A stretch of DNA of 64,000 bases from Cavia porcellus (Eukaryota; Chordata; Mammalia; Rodentia; Caviidae): NCBI RefSeq assembly GCF_034190915.1, contig NW_026947507.1, forward strand, positions 20,623,501 through 20,687,500, written 5' to 3'. The translations under genes and the position numbers were made by a program. The notes beneath the pieces were generated by a model. The model made no database searches and had not been told where the DNA came from. It worked only from the letters and a program-made list of their open reading frames with translations. Position 1 is the first letter of the stretch. Each line of letters starts with the position of its first letter. Of this stretch, positions 45,879 to 56,761 are shown in pieces.

Positions 45879-47289
45879 CTAATTATTTTTTAGTTTCCTT
45901 GTTTGCTTTAGACACTTGCCAGTAAGGCTCATGAATGTTTCTCTTTTGGAAGGCATTTTTCCCCCTTTTCTTTAGTCTGTTCTTCACTTGCAGTAATGTC
46001 TGGCAGAAATGTTGTCATTATTTGCAAATCTTTTTTGATGTAAGTATCTAAATGCAGAGTCAAGTATTAGTGATGAAAACATTGCGGCTTTGTTGCGAAC
46101 TATTCTTTTGACCAGTCTTTGTTAACCTTCATTTATTTCATGTTTTCATGGTTGTCGAGCTTGGTCAGGGGATTGTTGGTATGAGCCAACAACACAATAT
46201 TTGAAGAAAATCCCAGTAAAAAATCTGATGATGTAACCATTATTAATACCTTCGCATGGCCATCCGATAGAACAAAGACTAAAACCATTTATAATATTTT
46301 GTTTGTGCAAATTAAAAAAATATCTTGTTTTCCCTTTGAATGAATGCAGTCTTGCTTTAATGAAGATTGAGCAAAAAAGTTCATGATTTTTCAGAGTGTA
46401 CAGCGTTGTTAAGGTTTTCCTGTCTATGTGATTGAAACTATGCAACTTCTAAGTAATAAATATGACGGAAATTTTCTGATGCATTTTGAATATGTGTAGG
46501 AATATCTGGATGTGTGAGTTAGGGTGAATATGACATTTTTATATCTTAATATTGGTCAAATACTGAAATTTCAAAAGATTCAAGCAGCTGTAGATGCTTT
46601 TTAACGTGTCCAGTGCTAGCTTCAGAGGGATCTGGCTTTCCCCCAGCATAGGTAGCATTTTCTATCATGTCTGCTTTCAGGCTTATGTAATGTTAGAGAA
46701 AATGCTCTTGCTTTCTTAGGCTTCAAACAGTAACACACATAATGATGCAATACAGCAAAATTTAAGGATAATAATACAAAAAGGGTTGTCTTTTAGATTC
46801 TAAATGTCAGTAAATGCACTTTTTTTGGAAAGACTCATCTGATAAAATTTGTAGTTTAGAAGTAAAGTATATTTTCTTATGATATTCAGATACACTGGGT
46901 CCCTTCTTTTAAAGCGCACATGCACACTCACAACTTGAGGCTATATGATGCATGTATATGTCCCCCATCCATATATAGTATATGTCATATAACATAAATG
47001 TATTAGAGACACTGATATTGCTATTGCAAGGTTTTATGCAACCAGCCATGCAAGATGATAGGCAACTTGATCTCCAAATTTAAGCAATGTTAATGATACC
47101 CTGTAATTAAAACCCAATAATTGACCTAGATATATTAATATATTTTTTAATTAAAACACCTCAACTGTGTTATATATACAAATGACTTGTGTTCATTAAT
47201 GATTTTGAATGGCAGATTTTGTTAAAAATTTCTGTCTTTTTAAAATCTTGCAATGGGCTATTTTTATTTTATGAATAAACTATCTTATT
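45879..47289. other. unique DNA
   Basis: No repeat or gene identified. A 99-codon minus-strand frame (46146-46445) has no family resemblance I recognise, no domain and no splice or poly(A) context, so it is not called. Confidence 0.3.
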
Positions 47290-47512
47290 TTAATGTCTTT
47301 CTATAGCACATACTGATACAGCTTCTTGGCTATTCAATTTGTCTAAGCAAAAACAAACTGATTATTTTACACAGAAAAATGTTATTCATTATGCCAAATA
47401 AATACTTCAGTTAAATCATGGATTGTGGTAACAGATTAAATGTACCTGAATAAAACTTATAAGTGCAGAACCAAGAAAATTGTTATATGTAGTTGTGATT
47501 TTTTTTCTTAAG
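47290..47512 (+). repeat. direct repeat, copy A
   Basis: Paired with the segment at 48060-48283, about 770 bp downstream. Shared landmarks in order: an 'attttaat' start, 'tactgat' or 'actgat', 'cttcag', then 'aatcatggattgtggtaaca' (47414) against 'gatcatgaattgtgataata', then 'attaaatgt', 'gcagaa' and a final T-run. Roughly three quarters of bases match over the last 117 bp. Confidence 0.65.
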
Positions 47513-48059
47513 ATAACATTAAAAATCTTTTCCTTGACAATGAATTCAAAAGTGATGTGAGGGGAAAGATTCAGTCAGAAAAGTACACGTAGGTATACCA
47601 AGAACACCTGTGGAAAGATTTTAAATCAGGGAAATTGAATACTAATCTTTACATAAAGGGAATGTAAAGTGTTTACAATTTAGATTTTTTCTTATTTGAG
47701 GAAAAGAAGGTTTGGGTTGTTTTTTCCCTGATCTGGTTTGCTCATCTTTGCCCAGGACACCTGTTCTACATTAAGCTTGTCAGAAACTTACATTTGGATA
47801 TAAATGATCTTTCTGTGTGTAGGGAGGGAAATGATGCAAAATTTTGAAAGATCCAAATTGGAGGAGCTACTTGAAAAGAAAAAATTGGAAGTTTTTCAAG
47901 AGTCTAAGTGGGCAGATTTAATGATCCATCTGCATTGAAGGAAAGCAATACTTCATGTTATTCTGTTTTTCTTAAACTGCATAGGATTTGCTTTTATTAT
48001 AATTCAGATACCATAGTGTTCTTTTACATTTGAAAGATGCTTTCCAGTTCCCTGTTTTA

Positions 48060-48283
48060 ATTTGATTCCTTTTTGTAGTACATAATTGTACTGATCCTTG
48101 ACTAATATATTTGCTTAAGGAACTGTAACTTGCTAATTTCATATAGATAAATGATATTATTATAGTAAATAAAATCTTCAGCTAGATCATGAATTGTGAT
48201 AATAGGTTAAATGTTTCTGAGCAAACCTTATTAAATGCAGAAAATAAGAAAATGATGTAATTAGTTATGATTTTTTTTTCAAG
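48060..48283 (+). repeat. direct repeat, copy B
   Basis: Second copy of an old local duplication, in the same orientation as the segment near 47.3 kb. The ends are blurred. A pair of copies of an unrecognised interspersed repeat is an equally good explanation. Confidence 0.65.
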
Positions 48284-48407
48284 TGACACTCTGGATGAGG
48301 GTAGAAGCTATTCTTCTGTTACAAATCAGAAGAACTTAATGTCTGTGTTTACACATGTCATCTTCCAAGCTTAACCTGCATTTACAATTGAAGCCAGCAA
48401 CTTTAAA

Positions 48408-48412
<5 letters not shown>

Positions 48413-48447
<35 letters not shown>
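48413..48447. repeat. (TA)17 microsatellite
   Basis: An uninterrupted TA run. Confidence 0.92.
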
Positions 48448-48449
<2 letters not shown>

Positions 48450-48531
48450 TTATATACTTAAAAAAACTAAGGCATTTGAGAGACCTTTTTTAACTTTGAT
48501 TTTTGTGATACATTCAGTTAAAGAAAGTGGA

Positions 48532-49070
48532 TTTTTTTTAAGAGCAGAAATATTTATTGAGAGAAAGAAAGCTTCTGACTGGAGACAGAGACAGAGGGAT
48601 CCCAAGTGGGTTGCCAAAGAGTTGTCTTTTCTAGGGATTTTTATAGAGTAAATCATGAGGTGAGGTAAGTCTAAGGTGGGGAAAACTGGAAACTTGCAAG
48701 GCAAACAGGCATCAGGTGGAACTATGATCAACCCATCAGATTAACTGTTGAGGTAGAACTGACTAAATTAGGGATGAATAGGAAACCTAGTCACCTAGCA
48801 AGCAAGCTAGTGTTCTCATGGGTTAGTGACTCTTCCTGTAGCAGGTTGGGATGGTGACTCCTGGCTCTCAAGGTGATCCATACCTAATCCCCAATGTTTA
48901 TACTTAAAGTGTGGTTGCATTTGTTTTGCCTTCTGTCTTAAGATCTGGCCCACAGCAAGAAGTGTGTGTTTCCTCCAAGGTCACAAGACATTTGGTCCTC
49001 TGTGCTGACTTGCTGCTTAGCCACGTCTGATTGCCTTTGGTATTTCTAACTAGCTCAGCTACCTGTGACA
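48532..49070 (-). mobile_element. endogenous retrovirus LTR (U3-R), antisense
   Basis: On the minus strand the LTR starts 'tgtcacaggtagctgagcta' at 49070, directly after a purine tract 'gagggagaaa' (49080-49071), as at a genuine 3' LTR. About 520 bp later comes 'ctcaataaatatttctgctc', a poly(A) signal. The match then ends in 'ttaaaaaaaa' without a U5 region. The ending looks like a polyadenylated transcript rather than a proviral LTR edge. The ERV class is not determined. The short frames here are not viral proteins that I recognise. Confidence 0.5.
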
Positions 49071-49541
49071 TTTCTCCCTCTAAAAAAAGTATCCTGAACT
49101 GCTATGAGGAGACATGAGTGACGACCCATATGGTGTTTTAGGGCTGAAAGGGGTCATAGTTGTTGATTGGCAGTCAGAGATACTCTACAGAGGGTCTTTA
49201 GATAGCACGAGGCAGTTTCATCTAGGGTGGACATACAGATTTAAGGCTGGAGGAGACTAAGCCAAAGAAACAATTAAGTATACATGCCCCAAATAATAGA
49301 ATCAATAGGATATTATGAGTATAGTTAACAAAGATTTCCACCAAGAGGAGCTAGTAATGGCTTCCATAAGGAGGAAAAGGATAAGGTCCAGGGAATTTTA
49401 GATCTGGCATGTCATTAATTTGTCATTTGTGTAACTTCACTAGCCATTCTGTTTAATAGACAATGTGAGTCTAATATGGAGGTCATTATTTGTTGCTGCG
49501 TCCATTTTTGCAGGCCTTACCAAAAATGAGTATGACATTGT
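49071..49541 (-). mobile_element. probable retroviral internal sequence next to the LTR
   Basis: The first 10 bp form the purine tract that primes plus-strand synthesis in retroviruses. The rest would be degraded 3' internal sequence. No open frame or protein motif survives. The call rests on adjacency to the LTR. Confidence 0.35.
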
Positions 49542-49796
49542 GTTAAAGGAATTGTGAAGAACGCTCTGTAAATGGAAGTTGGTTACTTTAGGTTGCTTTC
49601 AGTCAAAACTCTGGACTAATAGTATTTTTTTAAAAATGGATAAAACTACAGTATGTTCTCAAGTAGGCTCATACCAAGTCTATCATCACTCTCCTCAGAA
49701 GTCAAGATATCCGATGGCTGTTATGGTAATGAGGACTGTGATTACTGTAGAAAGGTTAAGCAAAGTTTAGGGCAAGATTTCTCTGAAGATTTAAAA

Positions 49797-50690
49797 AGCA
49801 ACCTCTCCTTATTCATGGTTTTGCTTTCCATTGTTTGAATTACTGTGGCCAACTAGGTCTGAAAATATTACATGGAAAATTCAAGATATAATTTATAAAT
49901 TTTAAATTTCATACTGTTCTCAGTGGCATGATGAAATCTAATGGCATTCTGTTCCAATCTGCCTAGAATATTAATCTTCCTTTGTCCAGTGTATCCACAT
50001 TGTATACTCTACCCACCCCATTGTCACTTAGTAGACATCTTGATTAGCAGATCAACAACTACCAATCTTTAATTGTCACAGTATCACAGTGTGTTCAGAT
50101 AACCCTGATCTATTAAATAATGGCCCCATTATTACAAAAGTAATAATGTTGAAAAATCAGACATGCTAAAATGACACTCTAAAAAGCTTCCTTAAGTGAA
50201 GAGGTGAAAATTCTTGACTTAATAAGGAAAGGAAAATGTCTTATGTTGAAGTTGCTATGACATATGGTAAAAATGAATCTTCTATAGATTGATATTGTAA
50301 ATAAAGAAAAAATAAATTTATGCTACTGTTTCTGTCACATCTCAATCTATAAAAGTTATGGCTAAAGTATGTGAAATGTGCCTGGTCCTTCCCTTTCTCT
50401 CATTGCATTGGAATTACATCACGTCATAACAGCAGAATGAGAAGGATGAATGCAACACAAAAAGACAGTTTGAGAGAAAAAGAGAGGCCACATTCATATA
50501 ATTTTCATTATAGTATATTGTAGTAATTGGTTTATTATTAGTTAATATAGTTCATTTCTTATTGCATCTAACTTATAATTTAAACTTTATCATATGTATG
50601 TATGTGTATATAAAGTTACTACTACCTATAGTTTCAGGAATCCACTGAAGGTCTTGGGACATATTGGCTTGGGTTAAGGGAACGTACTGT
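49797..50690 (+). mobile_element. Tigger4-like DNA transposon (TcMar-Tigger), non-autonomous
   Basis: The 5' part matches the Tigger4 order: 'ccttattcatggttttgctt', 'actgtggccaactaggtctg', 'catggaaaattcaagatata', 'ccctgatctattaaataatg', and the start of a transposase-like stretch ('cttccttaagtgaagaggtg', 'cttgacttaataaggaaagg'). It then jumps to the 3' end: 'cacattcatataattttcat', 'aactttatcatatgtatgta', 'caggaatccactgaaggtct', 'tgggttaagggaacgtactg'. The ends are degraded inverted repeats. Most of the transposase gene is missing. It is an ancient cut-and-paste element, now inert. Confidence 0.78.
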
Positions 50691-50739
50691 ATGCATTTGT
50701 GACTTTTTGATATTCAATCATGTCTGAAATATTTTTTAT

Positions 50740-51420
50740 TTTATTTTATTTAAAGAAAATAAAATAGTAAAAGGGTACAAGAAAAAAAACAGTAAAAGGG
50801 TACAAGTAATACAGAATTTCAAAAAAAAATAAACAGTAAGAAATTATCCTAGAAATAGTTATTTGGGTTACAAAATTAAAGCATACAAAGTGGACATTAA
50901 AACAGTGAGACTGCAAAGAGTTGTGTTCAATGATACAAAAACTTAGTAATATGGTCCTCTATCTTACACACCTAAACACACTTGCCATTGTATCCTTTAG
51001 AGCACTTTCTTTTCCTCTCTTTTTTACAATAACAATTACACATCTTGGTTTTATTACTCCCACAGTTCTTATTACTTTTTTTTTGAAAGACAATAAAACC
51101 AAATGTGACAAAACAAAACAGAGTCAGTCAAAACAAAGGATGGACGCAGTACTGATGTAAAAACAGAATAAAAGGTAATCAACAGTGGTTACCATAATGC
51201 CTCTTGCTACCTTAAAAAGAATTGCCTATATCATCAGGTATAATAAAATTGAACAAAACAGTACAGAACAAAACCAGTAAAACCTAAACACTGGAGACAT
51301 TACAGGACTTCAAAAGGAGATAATAGTCAAACCAAAATGGGCATCTTCTGGCCTTCAAAGTAGCTGCCTATACCCTCAAACTTGATACTATCAAACAAAA
51401 CAGAATATGTCTGAAATATT
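50740..51420 (-). mobile_element. LINE-1 3' UTR with tandem units, antisense
   Basis: Begins with a T/A-rich tail region and 'aaacagtaagaaattatcct', then 'cagtgagactgcaaagag'. 'cctttagagcactttctttt' and 'ggttttattactcccacagt' mirror the sense copy at 37.8 kb. At the upstream end two tandem units show their cores at 51221 ('attgcctatatcatcaggta') and 51362 ('agctgcctataccctcaaac'), 140 bp apart. Confidence 0.75.
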
Positions 51421-52600
51421 TTGACAAGTTCTCTGGGAAAAGATGTAAAGGATTTGAAGTGTTACTGTAATTTGTGAATTGGTGAATATATATTAGGCAG
51501 GCAGACAAAAGAGTGACTTGTTTTGTAGATAATTTCAGTGAAGATATTCCTGATTCAGGGGGTATTTGCAGAGAAATTCTGATGAATAAATGAGATATAT
51601 GGTGCGGAACCCAGAAGATAACATTCACAGTATTAATGACTGTGCTTTTCTAGTATAATCTAGCAGCAGCTCCCAATTTCTCAAACTCAGCCAGCATCTA
51701 GAAATTTCCCCTCTACCATGAAATACCATATCATCAATAGTATTAATTATTGGTGAACTTCATGGAATCGGTAGCAGAGCAGATCACACTCCATGAAGAA
51801 AGTCCAGTTTTATCATTTCAACCTTTATCTAATGAGCATGTGTTAACTATCATCATTCATCTTTGGTCCAACAATGCTAACATATATCCCAACTCAGCAT
51901 TGTCATTAACTTCTTCAAACCAGCAACAGGTGTGGTTCTGCCTCATCGAGTGAAGGCAAACTGCTTTGGATTGTTTATACAATAATAAATTTATGAGAAG
52001 TGACAAACCTTTCTTTATTAAAATTAACTTCATACATTACATTACATTAATGTATTCTACTGTATTTTAATGTAATATTGAAATGTAAGAGGGAAACTGC
52101 ATGTAGGCTACGGATTTGACATGTCTGTTAGATGAAAAGAGAGTGTACAGGTTTCTTCTCTTTTTTTTCACTTTCAATATTAATTAAAGTCTGTCTTGTG
52201 ATTAAGAACACTATACAGTTATAGTCGAAATGTGAGCTCATTACTGTATAATTTACATTATATATACATTTTATATGTACATATATACAAAGCAGTTTGT
52301 GCATAAAATCATGTATGCTGTATACATAGGTTGACTAAAGTCTTCTTAAAAGTAATTTTATTAAAATTATTTTTGCTTAGAAAATGACTTTATATTGTAA
52401 GTTTTCTTTGGGCAGACGTTGTCCCTGAAGAAGAGACATTACCATAATACATGAAAAGCGAGGCGATTTTGACTTTATGTTCTTCCAGAGGATTTTGGTC
52501 AACCTACCTTGCCCAGTGATTTCAGTAACACACGCTGGCCATTGACTCTTCATATTAACCTTAAGTGGAACTAATACTGAGGAGCTAAAATCAAACAGGT
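51421..52600. other. unique DNA
   Basis: No gene or repeat recognised. Confidence 0.35.
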
Positions 52601-52604
52601 TAAT

Positions 52605-52700
52605 TGGGTAGACCAAAGTCACACAGTAGAGTAGTTAAGTAATAGATCTTGGTCAATACAGTCAGATTGAAGCTGAGGTTTGCACTTTTAATCACATCCT
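52605..52700 (-). mobile_element. MIR SINE, antisense fragment
   Basis: 'accaaagtcacacagtagag', 'tagttaagtaatagatc' and 'agtcagattgaagctgaggt' match the reverse complement of the MIR core. Confidence 0.55.
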
Positions 52701-54829
52701 CCCTGTACTGGATATCAATAGTCACCTGTCTGTCACACTTCGTTTTACACAAACCTGCTTCATCCACACGCTTCCACCACACAATCACCCGTGTTCTGTA
52801 GTACATGACTGTTTTTTTACCACTAGTTATGAATTTATGACCAGATATGAACCACTTTCTTAATGTCTATTAATCCCTGTGTACACCAGAAATCTACTAC
52901 CTATAAATCATAATTTTGCTCCAGGAAGATGTGTTTGGTTAATTTTAATTCACTCTTGAGAACCAGACAAAGACAGTTCTTAGTGTGTGTCTTTTTTCTT
53001 CCACTTATCTTTATAATAATTATGATGTCCATCTCCTGGCTAATCTGAACAAAGTTCTATTCATTATAATCAAAAGACCTCTAAATAATTTTCTTGATCT
53101 ATTTACAAGTCTTTTGTAAAGAATTTAATATTAAGAAAACGAATGCATTTAAGACTGTGTGATAACTAAAATAAAAGTTTGCCTGATATATAAATTCCAA
53201 CATGACACCACTTTTTAATATATCCTTGATAATTCATATTTGTTTCCAGGTTTATTTTTACACACAAAATAGTAAATTCAACTTAAAACCACTGGCAACT
53301 AGTTCGAATTGGTAGTACAATATTTTGGGAACTGCTGCAAAAAAATTAAAGATCCAGAATTAATAAAGTAGATTATAGTATCTACCTTCTTAATAGTTTT
53401 AGAATCTTTAGTCTTGTGTCACTGAGATCTATAGAACAGAGGCTGGGAAAAAAAGCAAAAAACCTTTGAGCATTTATTGAAATGTAAAAATTAATTAGCT
53501 TTCTTTCTCTTCTTAGATGTCTATTATTTACACATTTGTGAAAAGGGATGGTTTTGTACATCTTGTGGACAAACTTCATCTCACATATTGTCACAAGATA
53601 CCCTGCAGCTCTTATCTAAAAGCTTGGAAAATGAGGCTAGAAAAGCCATAGCTATTCACATTTTATAGGCAAATAGAAAAAGTCAATGCTATAATTTGAC
53701 AGTTGTACTTATACTGTACTATCCCGGAATCTCCTTTGGGATCTAAGAAAGTACTTTTATCACTTATGTTATCAAATATAGTTCTAAGGTATGTATAAGG
53801 AAACAGGGAAATTTTCATTATATATATTCCTGAAAATTATATGTTACTTTAGTTGTTATGGCTGCTTTGGTTTAAATATAATGGTTGTCAATTGTATTAT
53901 TTTACATTACCATTGCATCAGTTGCTCATTGTATTATCTACGTTTATGGCACTGTTGATCTTAACATCTAAAGTGCTTAGTAACATAACATGTTCAGATT
54001 TCTTGTTAGGAAATGATATGTGTATTTTTAATGATATCATTAAAGTAAATATGCATTTACTTTTATAAATGAAAGTATTTAATATAGTTACTTTACTAAC
54101 TTCTCCAATTGAAACTTAAACATTTAAAGAGACTAAATGAGAAGTACAGTTATTGGGAACCCAACTGGAGTGATAACTCTTAGAAATTCATTATTCTTCA
54201 ATTAATTAGAAGACAGTAACTTAGAAAGTATTCATAGGTTAAAGAAGATAATTTTTTCTGCTTCTGTTTTGGTCTCCACCACCCACCCACACACATACAC
54301 CCCCATCCCCATCCAAAATAGTTGACGATTTTCTTTCTAATACATAAAAAGCGAATCACCTGGCTTATTTTCAAAACTCATTTTGGACAGCATCCATAAT
54401 AACAGGTTGCACAATTGAGGATTAGCTGACATAAAAATAATTCGTGTTTTTCCATGTGCTTTCTCTTAAAGTTGTGACCATTTTCTTGGATATTCTTAAT
54501 CTGCAAGCACAAGTAACTGTTTTTCTTTGCTCTCTGAAAGTAAACAAAGCAGACTATACTGGTTTATTTAGGTCAAATTATGAGTGAGAAATTTCACTTG
54601 ATCACACATGAAAACCAGTTATTTATTGGAGTCTATTGGAGTTCATTGAAGACTTCATTATAAAACCAGTAAATACAGTATCAGAGGAAAAAAGATGAAT
54701 GTCTCTCTAAAGTATTGAGATATCAGTGTATTGAGATATTAAATGCCATTGCAACCATACCCATATTCAAAAGAAATTCAGACATTTTGGAACTTTGTTC
54801 AAATTGCTTTATGTTTTTAAATGTAAATT
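52701..54829. other. unique AT-rich DNA
   Basis: A short CCA/CAC-rich patch lies at 54275-54315. No gene recognised. Confidence 0.35.
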
Positions 54830-54830
54830 A

Positions 54831-54915
54831 TTTATTTATTTTTGTACTGGGGATTAAACTCATGACCTCATGCTTGCAGACAGGCGCTTAAGCCACTGAG
54901 CTAAATCCCCGGCCC
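54831..54915 (-). mobile_element. ID-type SINE, antisense
   Basis: 'gtactggggattaaactcat', 'gcagacaggcgcttaagcca' and 'gctaaatccccggccc'. The flanks 'taaatgtaaatt' (54818) and 'taaacttaaatt' (54917) match at 10 of 12 bases and probably mark the target duplication. Confidence 0.8.
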
Positions 54916-55525
54916 ATAAACTTAAATTTTTATTATGTAAAAAATTATGAGCTTTTTATATACCTACTCTCATAAAAGAGAAGAATTCAATGACATTGAA
55001 CCCTAAGCATGATTCTAGGAACATAAACATGTTGTTCATATTACCTGTACTATGGAGTATGAATGCTGTCCCAAGTGGAAAAGTGGAAGACTTGAAAATT
55101 AAAAATCATTGTCAATTTTCATCTTCTCCCAATTTATAATAGGAATTTTAGTGTTAGGGTAAATATTTTTCACTTCAAGAAATTCAGTTTATTTCTGCCA
55201 TTGTGCTCTTTGAATGTTGAATTAGCTGTGCTTGATTGTAAATAGATGACTGTGCAACTGCAATCTTTTATTCTTATTTGGTAAGAAAAAAGTTTTAGTA
55301 AATATTATAAGAAATGATTTAGTAAAAAAATTCAAGTAATTGAAAATCTGCCATTCCAAACATTTTATCTACTTATACCTTTTATGATACTTAAATAGAT
55401 TTATTATACTTCTGTCTTTAGTAATGTGTATTAGTTTTGCAATTCAGTTGAGCAACTGCACATTGGAAATATAGCTAAGTGTATTCAAATGTTTTACTTT
55501 TAAGGAAAAATAATAATTGTCTTTT
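54916..55525. other. unique AT-rich DNA
   Basis: Nothing recognised. Confidence 0.35.
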
Positions 55526-55529
55526 ATAG

Positions 55530-55625
55530 TGTTTAATAATGTAGGCACTGTTTTAGGTACTTCACACATAAGTTGTTATTGCAACATTTATCTGAGCATT
55601 ATGTAATTTTTGTTTTAATTTTTAA
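55530..55625 (-). mobile_element. possible MIR/L2 fragment, antisense
   Basis: 'aatgtaggcactgttttagg' and 'acttcacacataagttgtta' resemble the reverse complement of an old mammalian repeat. Weak. Confidence 0.35.
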
Positions 55626-56014
55626 CATAAAATGTTCTTTGAATTATGGGTATACTATTTAATCACTAGCCATTTAGTTCAACTTTTATTATTGGAAACT
55701 AATAGAAAACCTCATAAAATATCCAGAAGAAAGGAAAGTTTGTAATTTAATGGATGAAATAGTTTTCCATTTTAGTTCTGAAAAAAATTGTTAAATGAGA
55801 GTTAAAAAATCAAATGGTTTTCTCCATTTTTCCAGTTAGAAAACTATTTCCTCCATAATAATAACAATGAAAACAAAAACTTTGTATATAAATAATAGAA
55901 ACTTATTTTCATAGTAAAGAATTATATTTACTTTTATTAAAATACCTTTAAATATTTTGCAAGTAATTATTATTATTTTATTATTATTCTTTATTTTGCA
56001 AGTAGTTATTATAT
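55626..56014. other. unique AT-rich DNA
   Basis: TTATTA motifs begin near 55968 and lead into the triplet tract. Confidence 0.35.
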
Positions 56015-56042
56015 TACTATATTATTATTATTATTATTATTA
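56015..56042. repeat. (TTA)n microsatellite
   Basis: A TTA/ATT triplet run at the tail side of an antisense ID-type SINE (its expanded A-rich tail). Confidence 0.8.
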
Positions 56043-56121
56043 TTTTTGGTACGGGTACTCAAACTTACAACCTTGCTCTTGCCAGGCAGAAACTGTGATG
56101 TTGAGCTATAACCTTGACCCC
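56043..56121 (-). mobile_element. ID-type SINE, antisense, diverged
   Basis: 'tttttggtacgggtactcaa', 'cttgccaggcagaaactgtg' and 'gagctataaccttgacccc'. Both pol III boxes carry changes. Confidence 0.65.
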
Positions 56122-56616
56122 TACATTTTTGCAATAAAGGATTGAACATTATTTGAGGAATGGAACTCTTAGATATGACACTGAATATAGTTTTTCTTTT
56201 AAAATCAACCTTATACTCTGAAAATCTCCATCGTAATTGTACCTGTGTATTACCAAATGTAGGTTCATTTAATGATTTTTTATATTCAGATATTTTATCA
56301 ATATTAAAATAATTCCTCATTTCTTTACCATAAAATGACTTTGAAGACTAATCATACAATAAACACATTTTAATTCTCCATGTTTCTTTACCTAATATAG
56401 AAAGTTTTAATTATGAGATCTAGAATTCTTAAACCTTCTTTGTGAACTCTATATATGTAGAAAAAAGTAGGAATTTTTGTTGTTGACTGTTACAAAGTGT
56501 GGCCAGTTAACTTATGGGTTATTACTTCTGCTAAGGCCCTGGTTTTTTCCTCTGCCGTAACTGACTTTCTCTATATCTTTACCTGTGGGCTCCGAGTTTT
56601 TCAAAACTCGTATTTC
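56122..56616. other. unique AT-rich DNA
   Basis: Nothing recognised. Confidence 0.35.
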
Positions 56617-56623
56617 ATGAATT

Positions 56624-56625
<2 letters not shown>

Positions 56626-56654
<29 letters not shown>

Positions 56655-56748
56655 GTCTTTTTCCTTTTTTATCGGTACCGGGGATCAAACTCACGACTGC
56701 CTGCTTGCAAGGAAGGCACTTATGCCGCTGAGCTAAATCCCCAGCCCC
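56626..56748 (-). mobile_element. young ID-type SINE with target duplication
   Basis: A poly-T of nearly 30 bp, 'gtctttttcc', then 'atcggtaccggggatcaaac', 'cacttatgccgctgagct' and 'aaatccccagcccc'. The repeat 'gaattagtttt' flanks it (left copy begins 56619; right copy 56751-56761). It is nearly the same as the copy at 12.5 kb, so both come from a recently active source. Confidence 0.92.
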
Positions 56749-56761
56749 ACGAATTAGTTTT

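Noticed and set aside
46146..46445. 99-codon minus-strand frame in repeat-poor DNA
   Set aside because: Length is within chance expectation. No domain, signal peptide or conserved motif recognised.
52377..52806. Two adjacent minus-strand frames (81 and 68 codons), possible exons
   Set aside because: Part overlaps a MIR fragment. No consistent splice sites joining them and no recognised protein.
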